The translations under genes and the position numbers were made by a program. The notes below the pieces were generated by a model. It ran no database searches. It saw only the letters and a program-made list of their open reading frames with translations, and had not been told where the DNA came from. Source: Acidobacteriota bacterium (lineage in GTDB: Bacteria; Acidobacteriota; Vicinamibacteria; Marinacidobacterales; Marinacidobacteraceae). From it: a stretch of 38,274 nucleotides of DNA. Shown here one piece after another: positions 8,087 through 16,169 of the stretch. The stretch's first letter is position 1, and each line of letters begins with the position of its first letter. Location: NCBI GenBank assembly GCA_028877265.1, contig JAPPGX010000018.1, positions 71,391-109,664 on the forward strand, read 5' to 3'.

Positions 8087-9709
8087 TCAGGGGAAGATCA
8101 GGTAGATCGCGGCGATCGTCGCCAGCGCGAGCCCGCCCTTCCAGTACACCCCGGGCAGCGGCGTGAGGTCCACGCCGGTGACCGGAGCGGGGGGTTCGGT
8201 GACCTCCGTCCGCGGCCGGCGCCAGGCGGCGAGCGCGAGTCCGGCGACCAGGATCACGAAGGTGATCCCCATGTGGTGCAGGAAGGCGGTCTCGGGCCAG
8301 ACGAGGCGCAGGGCCGCGTAGATCGGGATCCCCGCCAGCAGGCCGGCGCGGGCGGCGAACGCCGGCACGCGTTTGGAGACCACCCCGGCAAAGAACACCG
8401 CCACGATCCCCGGCGTCACGAAGCCCCACACGGTCTGGATGTAACGGAACACCCCCGGGAACCCGCCGATCAGAGGCGCCCAGAGGCACGCCGCGATCAC
8501 GAACACGGTCGAGGCGACCCGCGCCACCCGGACCGATGAGGCGCCGTCGTCCTCGTCCGGCTTCCGGCCACGGCCGAAGAGCCGGCCGTGCACGTCGAGC
8601 GCGTACATCGTGGAGGCCGAGTTCAGCATCGAGTTGAACGAACTCATGATCGCCCCGGCGAGCGCGGCGAGCAGCACCCCGCGGAGCGCCGGCGGCAGCA
8701 GTTCCCGGACCAGCACCGGGTAGGCCTGGTCGGGGTGGACGATCTGGTCCCCGTAGAGCTGGACGGCGAGGATGCCCGGGAAGCAGATCAGGAACGGCAC
8801 CAGGATCTTGAGCCAGGCGCCGAAGATGGTGCCCCGCTGTCCCTCGGCCAGGCTCCGGGCCGCCAGCGTGCGCTGGATGATGAACTGGTTCACCCCCCAG
8901 TAGAAGAACTGCGCGATCCAGAGACCGCCCACGAAGACGGCCGTCCACGGAACGTCGGGGTGGTCGGCGGGGAGGACCGTGTGCAGCCGGTCCTGGTTCT
9001 CCGCCAGGAACCGCGCCGCTCCCGCGAGCACGCCGTCGTCCCCGCCGAGCGCCGAGAAGCCGAGCCACAGCACCATCCCCCCGCCGGCGAGGATCGCGAT
9101 CCCCTGGATGAAGTCGGACCAGACGACCGCGCGCAGGCCGCCGTAGATGGTGTAGACGCTGGCCAGCAGGCCGATGCCCCACACCCCGAGCAGCGTGGCG
9201 GCGAGCTCCGCGGCGTCCGGAGAGAGTCCGAAGAAACCGGCGAGGAGCTCCGGCAGCAGGAAGATGGCGTTCAGGGCTACCGCGCCGGCGTAGAGCACCG
9301 TCGCCATCGCCACGAAGACCGTCGCGGCGGTCAGGAGCGCGGCGAGGATGGTCCGGGCGCCCCGGTCGTAGCGCCGCTCGAGGAACTCCGGCATCGTGAA
9401 GACGCCGCTCTTCAGATAGCGGGGCAGCAGGAACCAGCCGATGATGATGAGCGCCACGGCGGCGGTCCATTCGTAGCTGGCGATGGCGAGGCCGATGTCG
9501 GTCGCCGCCGACCCGGACATCCCCACGAAGTGCTCGGTGGAGATGTTGGTCGCCACCAGCGACATCCCGATGGCCCACCCGCCGAGGTTCCGGCCGGCGA
9601 GGAAGTACCCCTCCGCCGTGCGGCGTCCGCGCGAAGCCCGCAGCGAGACGAAGATGACCGCCCCGAGGAACAGGACGAAGGTGACGAGGTCGGTGGTGGA
9701 GAGCGGCAC
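8087..9709 (-). CDS. Sodium/solute symporter (SSS family, SGLT-like)
   Basis: 540 residues from a GTG start, with about 14 hydrophobic segments typical of the LeuT-fold SSS family. Matches to the sugar (vSGLT) branch are FLAGRNLGGW, SLVATNISTEHFVG in the unwound first core helix, WTAAVALIIIGWFLLPRYLKSGVFTMPEFLERRY, and VNQFIIQRTLAARSLAEGQRG. It should carry a sugar or sugar-like solute inward with Na+ across the inner membrane; the substrate is inferred from the subfamily only. No strong Shine-Dalgarno is visible. It lies downstream of the TraB-family gene on the same strand, separated by 130 bp containing repeat copy B. Confidence 0.88.
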   Translation of the reverse strand: MPLSTTDLVTFVLFLGAVIFVSLRASRGRRTAEGYFLAGRNLGGWAIGMSLVATNISTEHFVGMSGSAATDIGLAIASYEWTAAVALIIIGWFLLPRYLKSGVFTMPEFLERRYDRGARTILAALLTAATVFVAMATVLYAGAVALNAIFLLPELLAGFFGLSPDAAELAATLLGVWGIGLLASVYTIYGGLRAVVWSDFIQGIAILAGGGMVLWLGFSALGGDDGVLAGAARFLAENQDRLHTVLPADHPDVPWTAVFVGGLWIAQFFYWGVNQFIIQRTLAARSLAEGQRGTIFGAWLKILVPFLICFPGILAVQLYGDQIVHPDQAYPVLVRELLPPALRGVLLAALAGAIMSSFNSMLNSASTMYALDVHGRLFGRGRKPDEDDGASSVRVARVASTVFVIAACLWAPLIGGFPGVFRYIQTVWGFVTPGIVAVFFAGVVSKRVPAFAARAGLLAGIPIYAALRLVWPETAFLHHMGITFVILVAGLALAAWRRPRTEVTEPPAPVTGVDLTPLPGVYWKGGLALATIAAIYLIFP

Positions 9710-9773
9710 GCGGCCCGGGGATTGTGTGTCAGGCAGGCTGCTGGCGGGGAGCGCCGGCCGGTTCTCGCGGTGG

Positions 9774-9810
9774 CGGCCTTCAGACCGGCACCGCTGCGCG
9801 CCGCGCAGCG
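9774..9810 (-). repeat. Two-hairpin intergenic repeat, copy B
   Basis: On the minus strand a hairpin (8-bp arms CGCTGCGC/GCGCAGCG, 3-nt loop, 9792-9810) is followed after GT by GCCGGTCTGAAGGC (9776-9789). This is a decayed form of the signature palindrome found in the other copies. It lies 30 bp beyond the TraB-family stop. It is the most degenerate copy. Confidence 0.65.
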
Positions 9811-9839
9811 CGACGCATCCCGCCGCGCAGACTGATGGC

Positions 9840-11033
9840 CTACCCGCCGAGCGCCCCGCTGATCAGCCGCGACCCCCCCACGAACGTCCCGAAGATGCTC
9901 CCGATGGTGGGCAGGATCAGCGCCAGCGCGATCTTGAGCGCCCGGTTCCGGAACCAGCGCCGGGGGACCAGCGCGTCCGCCTTCAGTTCCCGCAGTTCGA
10001 ACACCCGCGGCGGCCGCACCCACGCCTGCACGAACGCGGTGACGTAGCCGGTCCCCACCACCGGCGTCAGGCTGGTGAACGGCGCGCTCAGGAACGCCGC
10101 CAGGATGGTGAGCGGATGCGCGAGCGCCAGCGCCGCGCCGATCGCCGCCGGGATCGAGTTCACCGCGACCCAGAAGAGCGCCCCCTCGGAGGCGGCGTCG
10201 GCCCCGCGCACCGCCCAGGTCCAGGCGAGCGCGCCCAGGATGACCGCCGGAATGGCGAACCCGATGATCCGGCCCATCCGGCCCGGAGGCGGGATCTCGG
10301 CCAGCGGCTCGGTGGACACCGCTTCCTCCGCCAGGAGCGTCCGCTCGACGCCGTCGAGGTGCCCCGCGCCGACCACGACTACCAGCCGCCCTCCCGGGAC
10401 CGCCTTCACCGCCTCCCCGATCCAGGTGTCCCGCTCGTCGATGACGACCTCCTTCAGGGTCGGGAACGCCTCGCCCAGCTCGCTCACCAGCCGCGAGACC
10501 ACGTCCCCCGAAAGCAGTTCCTCGATGTCCTCTTTCGTGGGTTCGTCGGCGCTCCCCGACTCGAGCCCGGTGGCGAGCAGCTTCACCCGCTGCCAGAAAC
10601 TGGCCCGCCGCCAGACCCTGAGCAGCGTGGTCCGGACCTGCCGGTCCACGAGATGGACTTCGGCGTCCACCTCTTCGGCGGTGCGCGCCGCCTCCTTCAG
10701 TTCGGCGCCCGGCTCCACTCCGAGCCGGAGCCCCATCCGCGCCTGCCAGGCCCCGAGGGCCACGCTCGCGAGCAGCGGCAGCAGCTTGCGCTCGCGGACC
10801 ACCTGCCTGAGATCGAGGCGCTCGATGGCCGCCGGATCCATGAGCGCCTCGTAGCGGGCCTCGTCCAGTTCGATGCACACTCCGTCGGGCCGCTCGCGCT
10901 CGATCGTCTCCCGCACGAGCCGGAGCGAGTCCGGGGAAATGTGGGCGGTCCCGACCAGAACCACCTCGCGTTCCTCCGGCCAGTCCGGCCGGCGGAGGCG
11001 GCGTACGAGCGGAGCGGCGGCTTCGGTGGTCAT
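9840..11033 (-). CDS. TraB/PrgY-family membrane protein
   Basis: 397 residues. The soluble N-terminal half carries TraB-family motifs: VVLVGTAHIS (about 24-33), DGVCIELDEARYEALM (about 50-65), VIDERDTWIGEAV and VVVVGAGHLDGV. The C-terminal third has at least three hydrophobic spans (IIGFAIPAVILGALAWTWAV; the IPAAIGAALALAHPLTILAA region; IALALILPTIGSIFGTFVGG). Enterococcal PrgY/TraB binds or sequesters peptide pheromone; the wider family is proposed to be metalloprotease-like, without a settled reaction. Its ATG overlaps the TGA of the RES toxin gene (ATGA), so it is translationally coupled to a toxin-antitoxin pair. Family call is firm, function open. Confidence 0.85.
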   Translation of the reverse strand: MTTEAAAPLVRRLRRPDWPEEREVVLVGTAHISPDSLRLVRETIERERPDGVCIELDEARYEALMDPAAIERLDLRQVVRERKLLPLLASVALGAWQARMGLRLGVEPGAELKEAARTAEEVDAEVHLVDRQVRTTLLRVWRRASFWQRVKLLATGLESGSADEPTKEDIEELLSGDVVSRLVSELGEAFPTLKEVVIDERDTWIGEAVKAVPGGRLVVVVGAGHLDGVERTLLAEEAVSTEPLAEIPPPGRMGRIIGFAIPAVILGALAWTWAVRGADAASEGALFWVAVNSIPAAIGAALALAHPLTILAAFLSAPFTSLTPVVGTGYVTAFVQAWVRPPRVFELRELKADALVPRRWFRNRALKIALALILPTIGSIFGTFVGGSRLISGALGG

Positions 11034-11536
11034 TTCGGCGTGATGCGTCCTTCGGCGTCGATGAGCCGGACCCGGCTCGGGAGCGAGTCACTCCACTTCC
11101 ACAGGACGAGGTTGCGGTCGTCGGGGCCCGCACCGCGGAAGAAGCCCCTGACCAGCATTCCGGCGTAGCCTTGGGCAATCAGGCGGTCGGCGACCGCCCA
11201 GCAGGCGGGGATTCTGCCTCGGTCCCGATCACGTCTCCAGTCGGGCGGATCCAGGTGCTCGGACTGAACCCCCTCCCGGGTCATCGCTTCCGGCTGCGCG
11301 GCGTCAAAGATCGGGCTGCAATCGACTTCGTAGGCGCAGAGCAGCACCCGCTGGATCGGAAACCCGGCTCGGCTGACTTCCCGGACCGCACCCGCCAGCG
11401 ACAAGGACGTGTAGAAGGCCGGAACTCCTCTTCGGTTGAACCTTCCGCCGTAGAGCGCCGCTCCTTGCCCGGACAACGGATCCGTGAGAGCCCTCTCGGG
11501 CAGTTGGGCCCGGTACACCACGCCTCGGAATCGCAT
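11030..11536 (-). CDS. RES-domain toxin
   Basis: 168 residues, the usual single-domain size. The fingerprint is GGRFNRRGVPAFYTSLSLAG (R32, N34, Y42) followed by AVREV (E53), and near the C-terminus NLVLWKWSDS. Characterised RES toxins of Xre-RES modules degrade cellular NAD+; conserved Arg, Tyr and Glu residues are implicated, and all have candidates here. It sits 27 bp after the DUF2384 antitoxin gene and overlaps the TraB-family start by 4 nt. The ATG has no strong Shine-Dalgarno, which fits translation limited by coupling. No internal stop or frameshift suggests decay. Confidence 0.88.
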   Translation of the reverse strand: MRFRGVVYRAQLPERALTDPLSGQGAALYGGRFNRRGVPAFYTSLSLAGAVREVSRAGFPIQRVLLCAYEVDCSPIFDAAQPEAMTREGVQSEHLDPPDWRRDRDRGRIPACWAVADRLIAQGYAGMLVRGFFRGAGPDDRNLVLWKWSDSLPSRVRLIDAEGRITPK

Positions 11537-11563
11537 CGAACGAACCGTCAGCGTGCCGAGATA

Positions 11564-11914
11564 TCAGGCGTATCCGCCGTCCATCATCTCGCTGAGGTAG
11601 TTGTGGACCCATTCAGCGTGGCCTTCCCGAACAAGTTCCACGGGAGTCATCCCACCGAATCCGGGCAGCGGCTCCGAGCGGTACCAGGCGTACGCGTACA
11701 GCGTCGAACCGCTGTAGTCCGATACCCGGCGGAGGATCTCCAGCATCTGGCGGAGCCGGAGCTGCGTTTTCGCCGCCCCCACCCGTGTCTTCCGCGACAG
11801 GGCCTCACGCGGCAGGCCCAGAGTGTCGGCGATCTCCGCCTGTGTGGTGCGAAGCGCCCGCGCGATGAGGCTGGGGGAAAAGAGGTCGTCCTGAACGAAC
11901 TCCTGAATCTGCAT
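11564..11914 (-). CDS. Xre/MbcA/ParS-type antitoxin (DUF2384)
   Basis: 116 residues from ATG 11914; a GTG at 11923 would add three residues. An Xre-like helix-turn-helix occupies about 15-50 (ARALRTTQAEIADTLGLPRE). The C-terminal DUF2384 domain includes AWYRSEPLPGFGGMTPVELV and the family-typical end EMMDGGYA. In characterised pairs this C-terminus blocks the RES active site while the N-terminus binds the promoter. It is the first gene of a three-gene operon (antitoxin, RES toxin, TraB-family). An inverted repeat just upstream is a candidate autoregulatory operator. Confidence 0.9.
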   Translation of the reverse strand: MQIQEFVQDDLFSPSLIARALRTTQAEIADTLGLPREALSRKTRVGAAKTQLRLRQMLEILRRVSDYSGSTLYAYAWYRSEPLPGFGGMTPVELVREGHAEWVHNYLSEMMDGGYA

Positions 11915-11929
11915 GGTTCCCACTTGGAT

Positions 11930-11947
11930 TCACGCACCATAGCGTGA
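11930..11947. promoter_or_regulatory. Inverted repeat, candidate antitoxin operator
   Basis: TCACGC-6 nt-GCGTGA forms a perfect 6-bp inverted repeat 16 nt upstream of the antitoxin ATG. Position and symmetry suit binding by the dimeric helix-turn-helix antitoxin. It lies in the 58-bp gap to the convergently read end of nothing else: the PIG-L gene upstream is on the same strand, with its stop at 11973. Confidence 0.45.
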
Positions 11948-11972
11948 TTCAGAGTGCAGCAATCCCTACCCG

Positions 11973-14585
11973 CTATTGCGGGCTCCGGGACGCCGCGATC
12001 AGGTTGCCGAGCAGCCGGAACGCTCCCGGAACTCCCTCCGGGAGCTGCCGGTGCAGCGCGTAGGCGAAGTAGGTGTAGCGCCCCTCCCCCACCTCGGCGG
12101 TGAGCGCCCCGCCCCGCTGCGGGTCCTGGCCGGTGTCCTGCGTCTCGAAGAGCGCCGTGTACGCCTCGCCCCACTCGCTCCAGAACTTGGAGCCGCGCTG
12201 CTCGACCCAGCCTTCGAAATCGGCGGGGCCGATCCGGTGCGGCCAGGTCATGAGGGGATGGTCCGGCGCCAGCACGGTCAGCGGGCTGTCCTCCTCGGAG
12301 ACCTCCTCCGACCGCCGGGGGAGGACGCCCGGATAGGGCGCGTGCTGGTTCGGGATCAGCTCGTTGGTGTTGTAGAGCACGACCAGGTGACCGCCGTCCC
12401 GCGCGTAGTCGAGGAGCCGCCGGTTGGCGCGGAGGAGGTCAGGCCGCACCGCGTAGGCCCGGGTTCCGGTCACCACCGCGTCGTACGCGCCAAGGTCCGA
12501 GTTCAGGAGGGCGGTCTCGTCCAGCAGCGTCACTTCGGCCCCCAGGGCTTCGATGCCGGCGGGGACCTCGTCACCGGCGCCCACCACGTAACCGACCCGG
12601 AGTCCCTCCGGCATCGCCAGTTCGACGCCGGCAACCCGGAGCGAGGCGGGGCGCACCAGGTAGCGCAGCGGCAGGTCCCGGTGCGCGATGCGCTGGTAGC
12701 CGATTGCAGCGGCCGGTGCACCGGAGCCTCCGTCCACATTCGCCTTGATTTCGTAGGCCCCAGCGGCCACCCCGTCCGCGTGGACCGTGAAGCGGACGCC
12801 CGCCTCCTCCCCGGCCCGGTCAAAGGCGACCGTGCTCCCGGCGGGTTCCGCCCGGAAGCCGTCCGGCAGTTCCAGGCCGACCCGGAACTCGCCGGCCTGA
12901 TTCCCGGTGACCGTGAGACTGGCCTCGAACGCTGCGGTGTCCGCTCCCGAGGGGAAAGCCGCGAAGCCCGGATCGAAGGCGACCGAGACCGGCGGCAGGA
13001 TCTCCAGTTCGCGCCGCTCGTAGCCGTAGGGGAGATTGGGTTCGAAACGCTCCACCGGGGCGGCGAGCGCGACCGTGACGGTCTCGCCACCGGCACCCGC
13101 GGGAATCTCCAGATCGAGGGTCGCCGTCATCCCGGGCGGCGGGGCGCCGAGCGTCCAGTCGCCGTTCGCGCGATAGCGGCTCTCGCCGAGACCGGAGCGT
13201 TCGACGTGCGGCTGGAGCACCGGAGCGTCCGGAGCCAGGGTCACGACGAATCGATGGGTTCCGCCCGCCGCGTCCACCGGCTCGACTTCGCCGGGAACGT
13301 CGAGGGCCACGCTGGCCACCCGCGCCGGGGCGAGCGCGGCGGCGCTCACCCGGACCTCGAAACGCTGGCCGGGCACGACCGGGCTGAAGGCCGGGGGCGG
13401 CGCGAAGGGCGATCCGCCGCTCTCCGCGGCCGGTTCGCTCGCCAGGGCCTCGAAAGAGACCCCCGCGGCGGCTCGGATGGCCGCGACGAGTTGCTCTTCT
13501 TTCCGCTCCAGTTCGTGCCGAACGTCGAAGAACCCGGATGGCGACCGCTCGGAGAGCAATTCCCGGGCTTCGGCGAGCGCCTCGCCGAGCCGCGGCAGAC
13601 TCGCTTCGGGGGCGCTCCAGTCGAATTCGGCGGCAACCGCCCCGAAGTGCGCATCGAGACGCTCGAGCACCGCCATGAGTCGCGCCGGCACCACCGAGGC
13701 GAAACGGGCGGAGAGCGAGGCCCGTTCCGGGCTGAGCACGGCAAGGAGGTCGTTCTCCGCGTCCGGATCGCCTTCGGCGCGCATCAACCGCGTGGGGCCG
13801 CGGCCGGCGACGGGCCGGACCACGCCGCGGGTCTGCGAGCGCTGGTAGGAGAGCCCGATCGCGTTCAGCTCGGCGAACGAATGGGAAAGCCATGGGCGGG
13901 AGCCCGCGACGTCGATCTCGAGCGCTCCCGGCTCCTCGCGCGCCCGCTGGAAGAAGGCGAGCGGCAGGTGCGGCCGCCGTCCCTCGCGGGCGGGAAACGC
14001 CCCCATGTCCGGAGCGCCGTCGAAGCCGCGCGCCGCGATGCGGCCGGCGAACTGGTGCTGCCCGTGACCGTCTCGCGGGTCCCCGGTGAACCGCGCGAGG
14101 ACGACCATCGGCCGCTCCCGCCGGATCACCTCCACGACATCGGCCGCCGCCGCCTCCTCGTCCCAGGAGCGGAGCGCCTCGTCCAGGTTCTTCGAGTAGC
14201 CGTAGTCGGCGAGCGGGGTGTAGTAGATCCGGTCGAGCCCGTACCAGTTCCCGGCGACTTCCAGCTCGGCGGCCCGGATCAGGCCCAGGCCGTCGAAGAG
14301 CTCCGGCCCGATGGCATTGGCGCCCGCCTCGCCCCGGGTGAGGCTGAGGAGCGCGGTCCGGACGCCGTGGCCCCGGCTCAGCAGCGCGAGCAGCGCGCCG
14401 TTCTCGTCATCCGGATGCGCGGTGACGTGCAGGACCGAGCCGGTCGTCTGGAGCTTCTGGATCCAGTGCCAGGCCTCGGCCGCCCTGCCCTGTCCCGGCC
14501 CGGTCGGCTGCGCGACGGCCACGCCTGCGATGGCGATCGACAAAGAGGCAGCTCCGAAGCTGCGGGGCCAACGAAACCGCCACAT
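11973..14585 (-). CDS. Secreted PIG-L family deacetylase with C-terminal GATase-like domain
   Basis: 870 residues from the ATG at 14585, chosen because a signal peptide follows at once (SLSIAIAGVAVAQ, about 12-25). The Zn-dependent PIG-L (LmbE) domain covers about 45-250. Its motif AHPDDE (H57, D60) and the later GHGQHQ (H174, H177) give the three expected zinc ligands. The family removes acetyl groups from N-acetylglucosaminyl or related N-acyl substrates. Beta-sandwich-like segments follow (about 390-640), and a C-terminal region of glutamine amidotransferase/ThuA-like fold with AYDAVVTGTRAYAV and GGHLVVLYNTNE. Such long exported PIG-L proteins are seen in saccharolytic soil and marine bacteria. 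An upstream in-frame codon at 14738 would place the signal peptide internally and is rejected. The substrate is unknown. Confidence 0.87.
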   Translation of the reverse strand: MWRFRWPRSFGAASLSIAIAGVAVAQPTGPGQGRAAEAWHWIQKLQTTGSVLHVTAHPDDENGALLALLSRGHGVRTALLSLTRGEAGANAIGPELFDGLGLIRAAELEVAGNWYGLDRIYYTPLADYGYSKNLDEALRSWDEEAAAADVVEVIRRERPMVVLARFTGDPRDGHGQHQFAGRIAARGFDGAPDMGAFPAREGRRPHLPLAFFQRAREEPGALEIDVAGSRPWLSHSFAELNAIGLSYQRSQTRGVVRPVAGRGPTRLMRAEGDPDAENDLLAVLSPERASLSARFASVVPARLMAVLERLDAHFGAVAAEFDWSAPEASLPRLGEALAEARELLSERSPSGFFDVRHELERKEEQLVAAIRAAAGVSFEALASEPAAESGGSPFAPPPAFSPVVPGQRFEVRVSAAALAPARVASVALDVPGEVEPVDAAGGTHRFVVTLAPDAPVLQPHVERSGLGESRYRANGDWTLGAPPPGMTATLDLEIPAGAGGETVTVALAAPVERFEPNLPYGYERRELEILPPVSVAFDPGFAAFPSGADTAAFEASLTVTGNQAGEFRVGLELPDGFRAEPAGSTVAFDRAGEEAGVRFTVHADGVAAGAYEIKANVDGGSGAPAAAIGYQRIAHRDLPLRYLVRPASLRVAGVELAMPEGLRVGYVVGAGDEVPAGIEALGAEVTLLDETALLNSDLGAYDAVVTGTRAYAVRPDLLRANRRLLDYARDGGHLVVLYNTNELIPNQHAPYPGVLPRRSEEVSEEDSPLTVLAPDHPLMTWPHRIGPADFEGWVEQRGSKFWSEWGEAYTALFETQDTGQDPQRGGALTAEVGEGRYTYFAYALHRQLPEGVPGAFRLLGNLIAASRSPQ

Positions 14586-14815
14586 GGCCCGGAAGTGTAG
14601 GGAATCCCCCGCGCCGCAGCAGAGGGGTGATCGGCTCCGGGGCTCCGGGACTCGAGACCGGCTCCCTGATGTCGATGCGAAGAGAACCGTCAGTCCATTT
14701 CGTAAAACACGATTTCGTTGAGCTTCTGACGCTACCACTGCTCCGTAATGTGCTCCCGCAGCCTTGCCGGGGGTTATTGTTGTAAAAACGCTGTCGTAAG
14801 AGTATTTTTACGCTA
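14586..14815. other. 230-bp intergenic region with AT-rich right end
   Basis: The left part is ordinary GC-rich leader of the leftward PIG-L gene. The right part (about 14696-14815) is much richer in A and T than anything else in the window. It contains GTAAAA-type words at 14701, 14782 and, inverted, 14805. No ORF or RNA gene is visible. Confidence 0.5.
14777..14815 (+). promoter_or_regulatory. Candidate leaderless promoter and operator of the AAA/DUF4143 gene
   Basis: TTGTTG at 14777-14782 could be a -35 box. TATTTT at 14803-14808 could be a -10 box (20-bp spacing, or GAGTAT at 17 bp). Transcription would then begin at or next to the ATG at 14816. No Shine-Dalgarno is present, which fits leaderless translation. 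GTAAAAA (14782-14788) / TTTTTAC (14805-14811) is a perfect 7-bp inverted repeat overlapping these boxes. Confidence 0.35.
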
Positions 14816-16009
14816 ATGATTGCTCGTCGAGCCCATCAGGCCGTCCTTCGCGCCCTGGAGCGTCAGCCTGCCGTGGCCATTCTCGGTCCCCGCCAGTGCG
14901 GCAAGACCACGCTGGCCCGCCGAATTGCGGACGAGACGGATTCGGTCTATCTCGACCTCACCGATCCGCTGGACGTCGCGCGCCTCGCAGAACCCCGCAG
15001 CTTCCTCGCGCGCCACGAAGGCCGCCTGGTGGTGCTGGACGAGATTCATCGGACCCCGGAACTCTTCCTCGCGCTTCGGGGCCTGATCGACGAGGGGCGC
15101 CGCCGGGGACTCGTCCGGCGACGTTTCCTCATCCTGGGCTCCGCCTCGATGCGCCTGCTCCGCCAATCCGCGGAGACCCTCACCGGGCGCATCGCGATGG
15201 TTCCCCTGGCGCCATTCGATCCGCTGGAGGTCAAACACCTGGAGGACCTGGATCGGCTCTGGCTCCGGGGCGGGTTCCCGACCAGCTTCCTGGCGCCCGA
15301 CGACCAGGCGAGCTTCGAAGTGCGGCAGGACATGATCGCGACGATCCTCGGCCGTGACATCCCGGAGTTTTCGCCCCGCCCGCTCCCGATGGAGACCCTC
15401 CGGCGGTTCCTCACCATGCTCGCGCACCAGCAGGGGAGCCCGGTGAACCGGGCAGCGCTCGCGTCGGGACTTGGACTGCGCGAGTCCACCGTCGGCAGAT
15501 ACCTCGACCTCCTCGTGGACCTGTTGCTCGTTCGCCGGATCGAGCCGTGGGTTTCCAACACCGGAAAGCGACTGCGGAAAGCGCCCCGGGTCGTCATTCG
15601 CGACAGTGGGCTGGTCCACGCCCTGTTGAACATCCGCACGCTCGACGAGCTGCTCGGACACCCGGTCGCCGGCCCCAGTTGGGAAGGCTTCGTGATCGAG
15701 AACATCCTCCGGGCGGCGCCGCCCTTCGCGGCCGCCGGGGCCTACCGCACGCACCGGGGCGCCGAGTGCGACCTGGTGATTGAGCTTCCCGGCGAGCGGC
15801 CGTGGGCGATCGAGGTCAAGCGGGGACAGGTTCCGAAACTCGAGAGGGGCTTTTGGGACGCCTGCGCGGACATCCGCCCGTCGCGGCGGTTCGCCGCCTA
15901 TCCGGGCAGCGACCGATTCGGGTTGAAGAACGATGTCGAGGCGATCGGGGTGCCGGACCTGATGCGCGAGGTGGTCGCCGGGAGCGTTGCGGGCGACGAC
16001 TCTCACTGA
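14816..16009 (+). CDS. AAA-family ATPase with DUF4143 domain
   Basis: 397 residues. The Walker A motif is GPRQCGKTT (24-32) and Walker B is LVVLDEIHR (D74, E75). The ATPase core (AAA_14) covers about 18-150, with the sensor-like LGSASMRLLRQSAETLTGR. The C-terminal DUF4143 part (about 190-350) includes a winged-helix-like stretch and the nuclease-fold-like ECDLVIELPGERPWAIEVKRG. The family is common in accessory regions of bacteria and archaea and has no agreed function. AT-rich upstream DNA and two repeat copies after its stop suggest an acquired or mobile cassette, but codon use inside the gene is as GC-rich as its neighbours. Convergent with the next amidohydrolase. Confidence 0.9.
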   Translation: MIARRAHQAVLRALERQPAVAILGPRQCGKTTLARRIADETDSVYLDLTDPLDVARLAEPRSFLARHEGRLVVLDEIHRTPELFLALRGLIDEGRRRGLVRRRFLILGSASMRLLRQSAETLTGRIAMVPLAPFDPLEVKHLEDLDRLWLRGGFPTSFLAPDDQASFEVRQDMIATILGRDIPEFSPRPLPMETLRRFLTMLAHQQGSPVNRAALASGLGLRESTVGRYLDLLVDLLLVRRIEPWVSNTGKRLRKAPRVVIRDSGLVHALLNIRTLDELLGHPVAGPSWEGFVIENILRAAPPFAAAGAYRTHRGAECDLVIELPGERPWAIEVKRGQVPKLERGFWDACADIRPSRRFAAYPGSDRFGLKNDVEAIGVPDLMREVVAGSVAGDDSH

Positions 16010-16038
16010 GGGAACCGCGGAGCGGCCGCACACGGGTC

Positions 16039-16085
16039 GCCGCGCGGAGCGCGGCCATGCCGGTCTGGAGACCGGCGTTCCAAGC
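16039..16085 (+). repeat. Two-hairpin intergenic repeat, copy C
   Basis: GCCGCGC-GGA-GCGCGGC hairpin (16039-16055), spacer CAT, then the palindrome GCCGGTCTGGAGACCGGC (16059-16076) and tail GTTCCAAGCC. It begins 30 bp after the ATPase stop, in direct tandem with copy D. Confidence 0.8.
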
Positions 16086-16121
16086 CGGTGCGCGATCGGG
16101 GTGAGCCGATCTACGCGCTCG

Positions 16122-16167
16122 GCGGGCCTTCGGCCCGCTGTGCCGGTCTGAAGACCGGCGCTCCCAG
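16122..16167 (+). repeat. Two-hairpin intergenic repeat, copy D
   Basis: GCGGGCC-TTC-GGCCCGC hairpin (16122-16138), spacer TGT, then GCCGGTCTGAAGACCGGC (16142-16159) and tail GCTCCCAG. It stops 2-3 bp short of the stop codon of the convergent amidohydrolase. The first hairpin differs in sequence from copies A-C but keeps stem length and 3-nt loop, so the structure rather than the sequence is conserved there. Confidence 0.8.
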
Positions 16168-16169
16168 GC

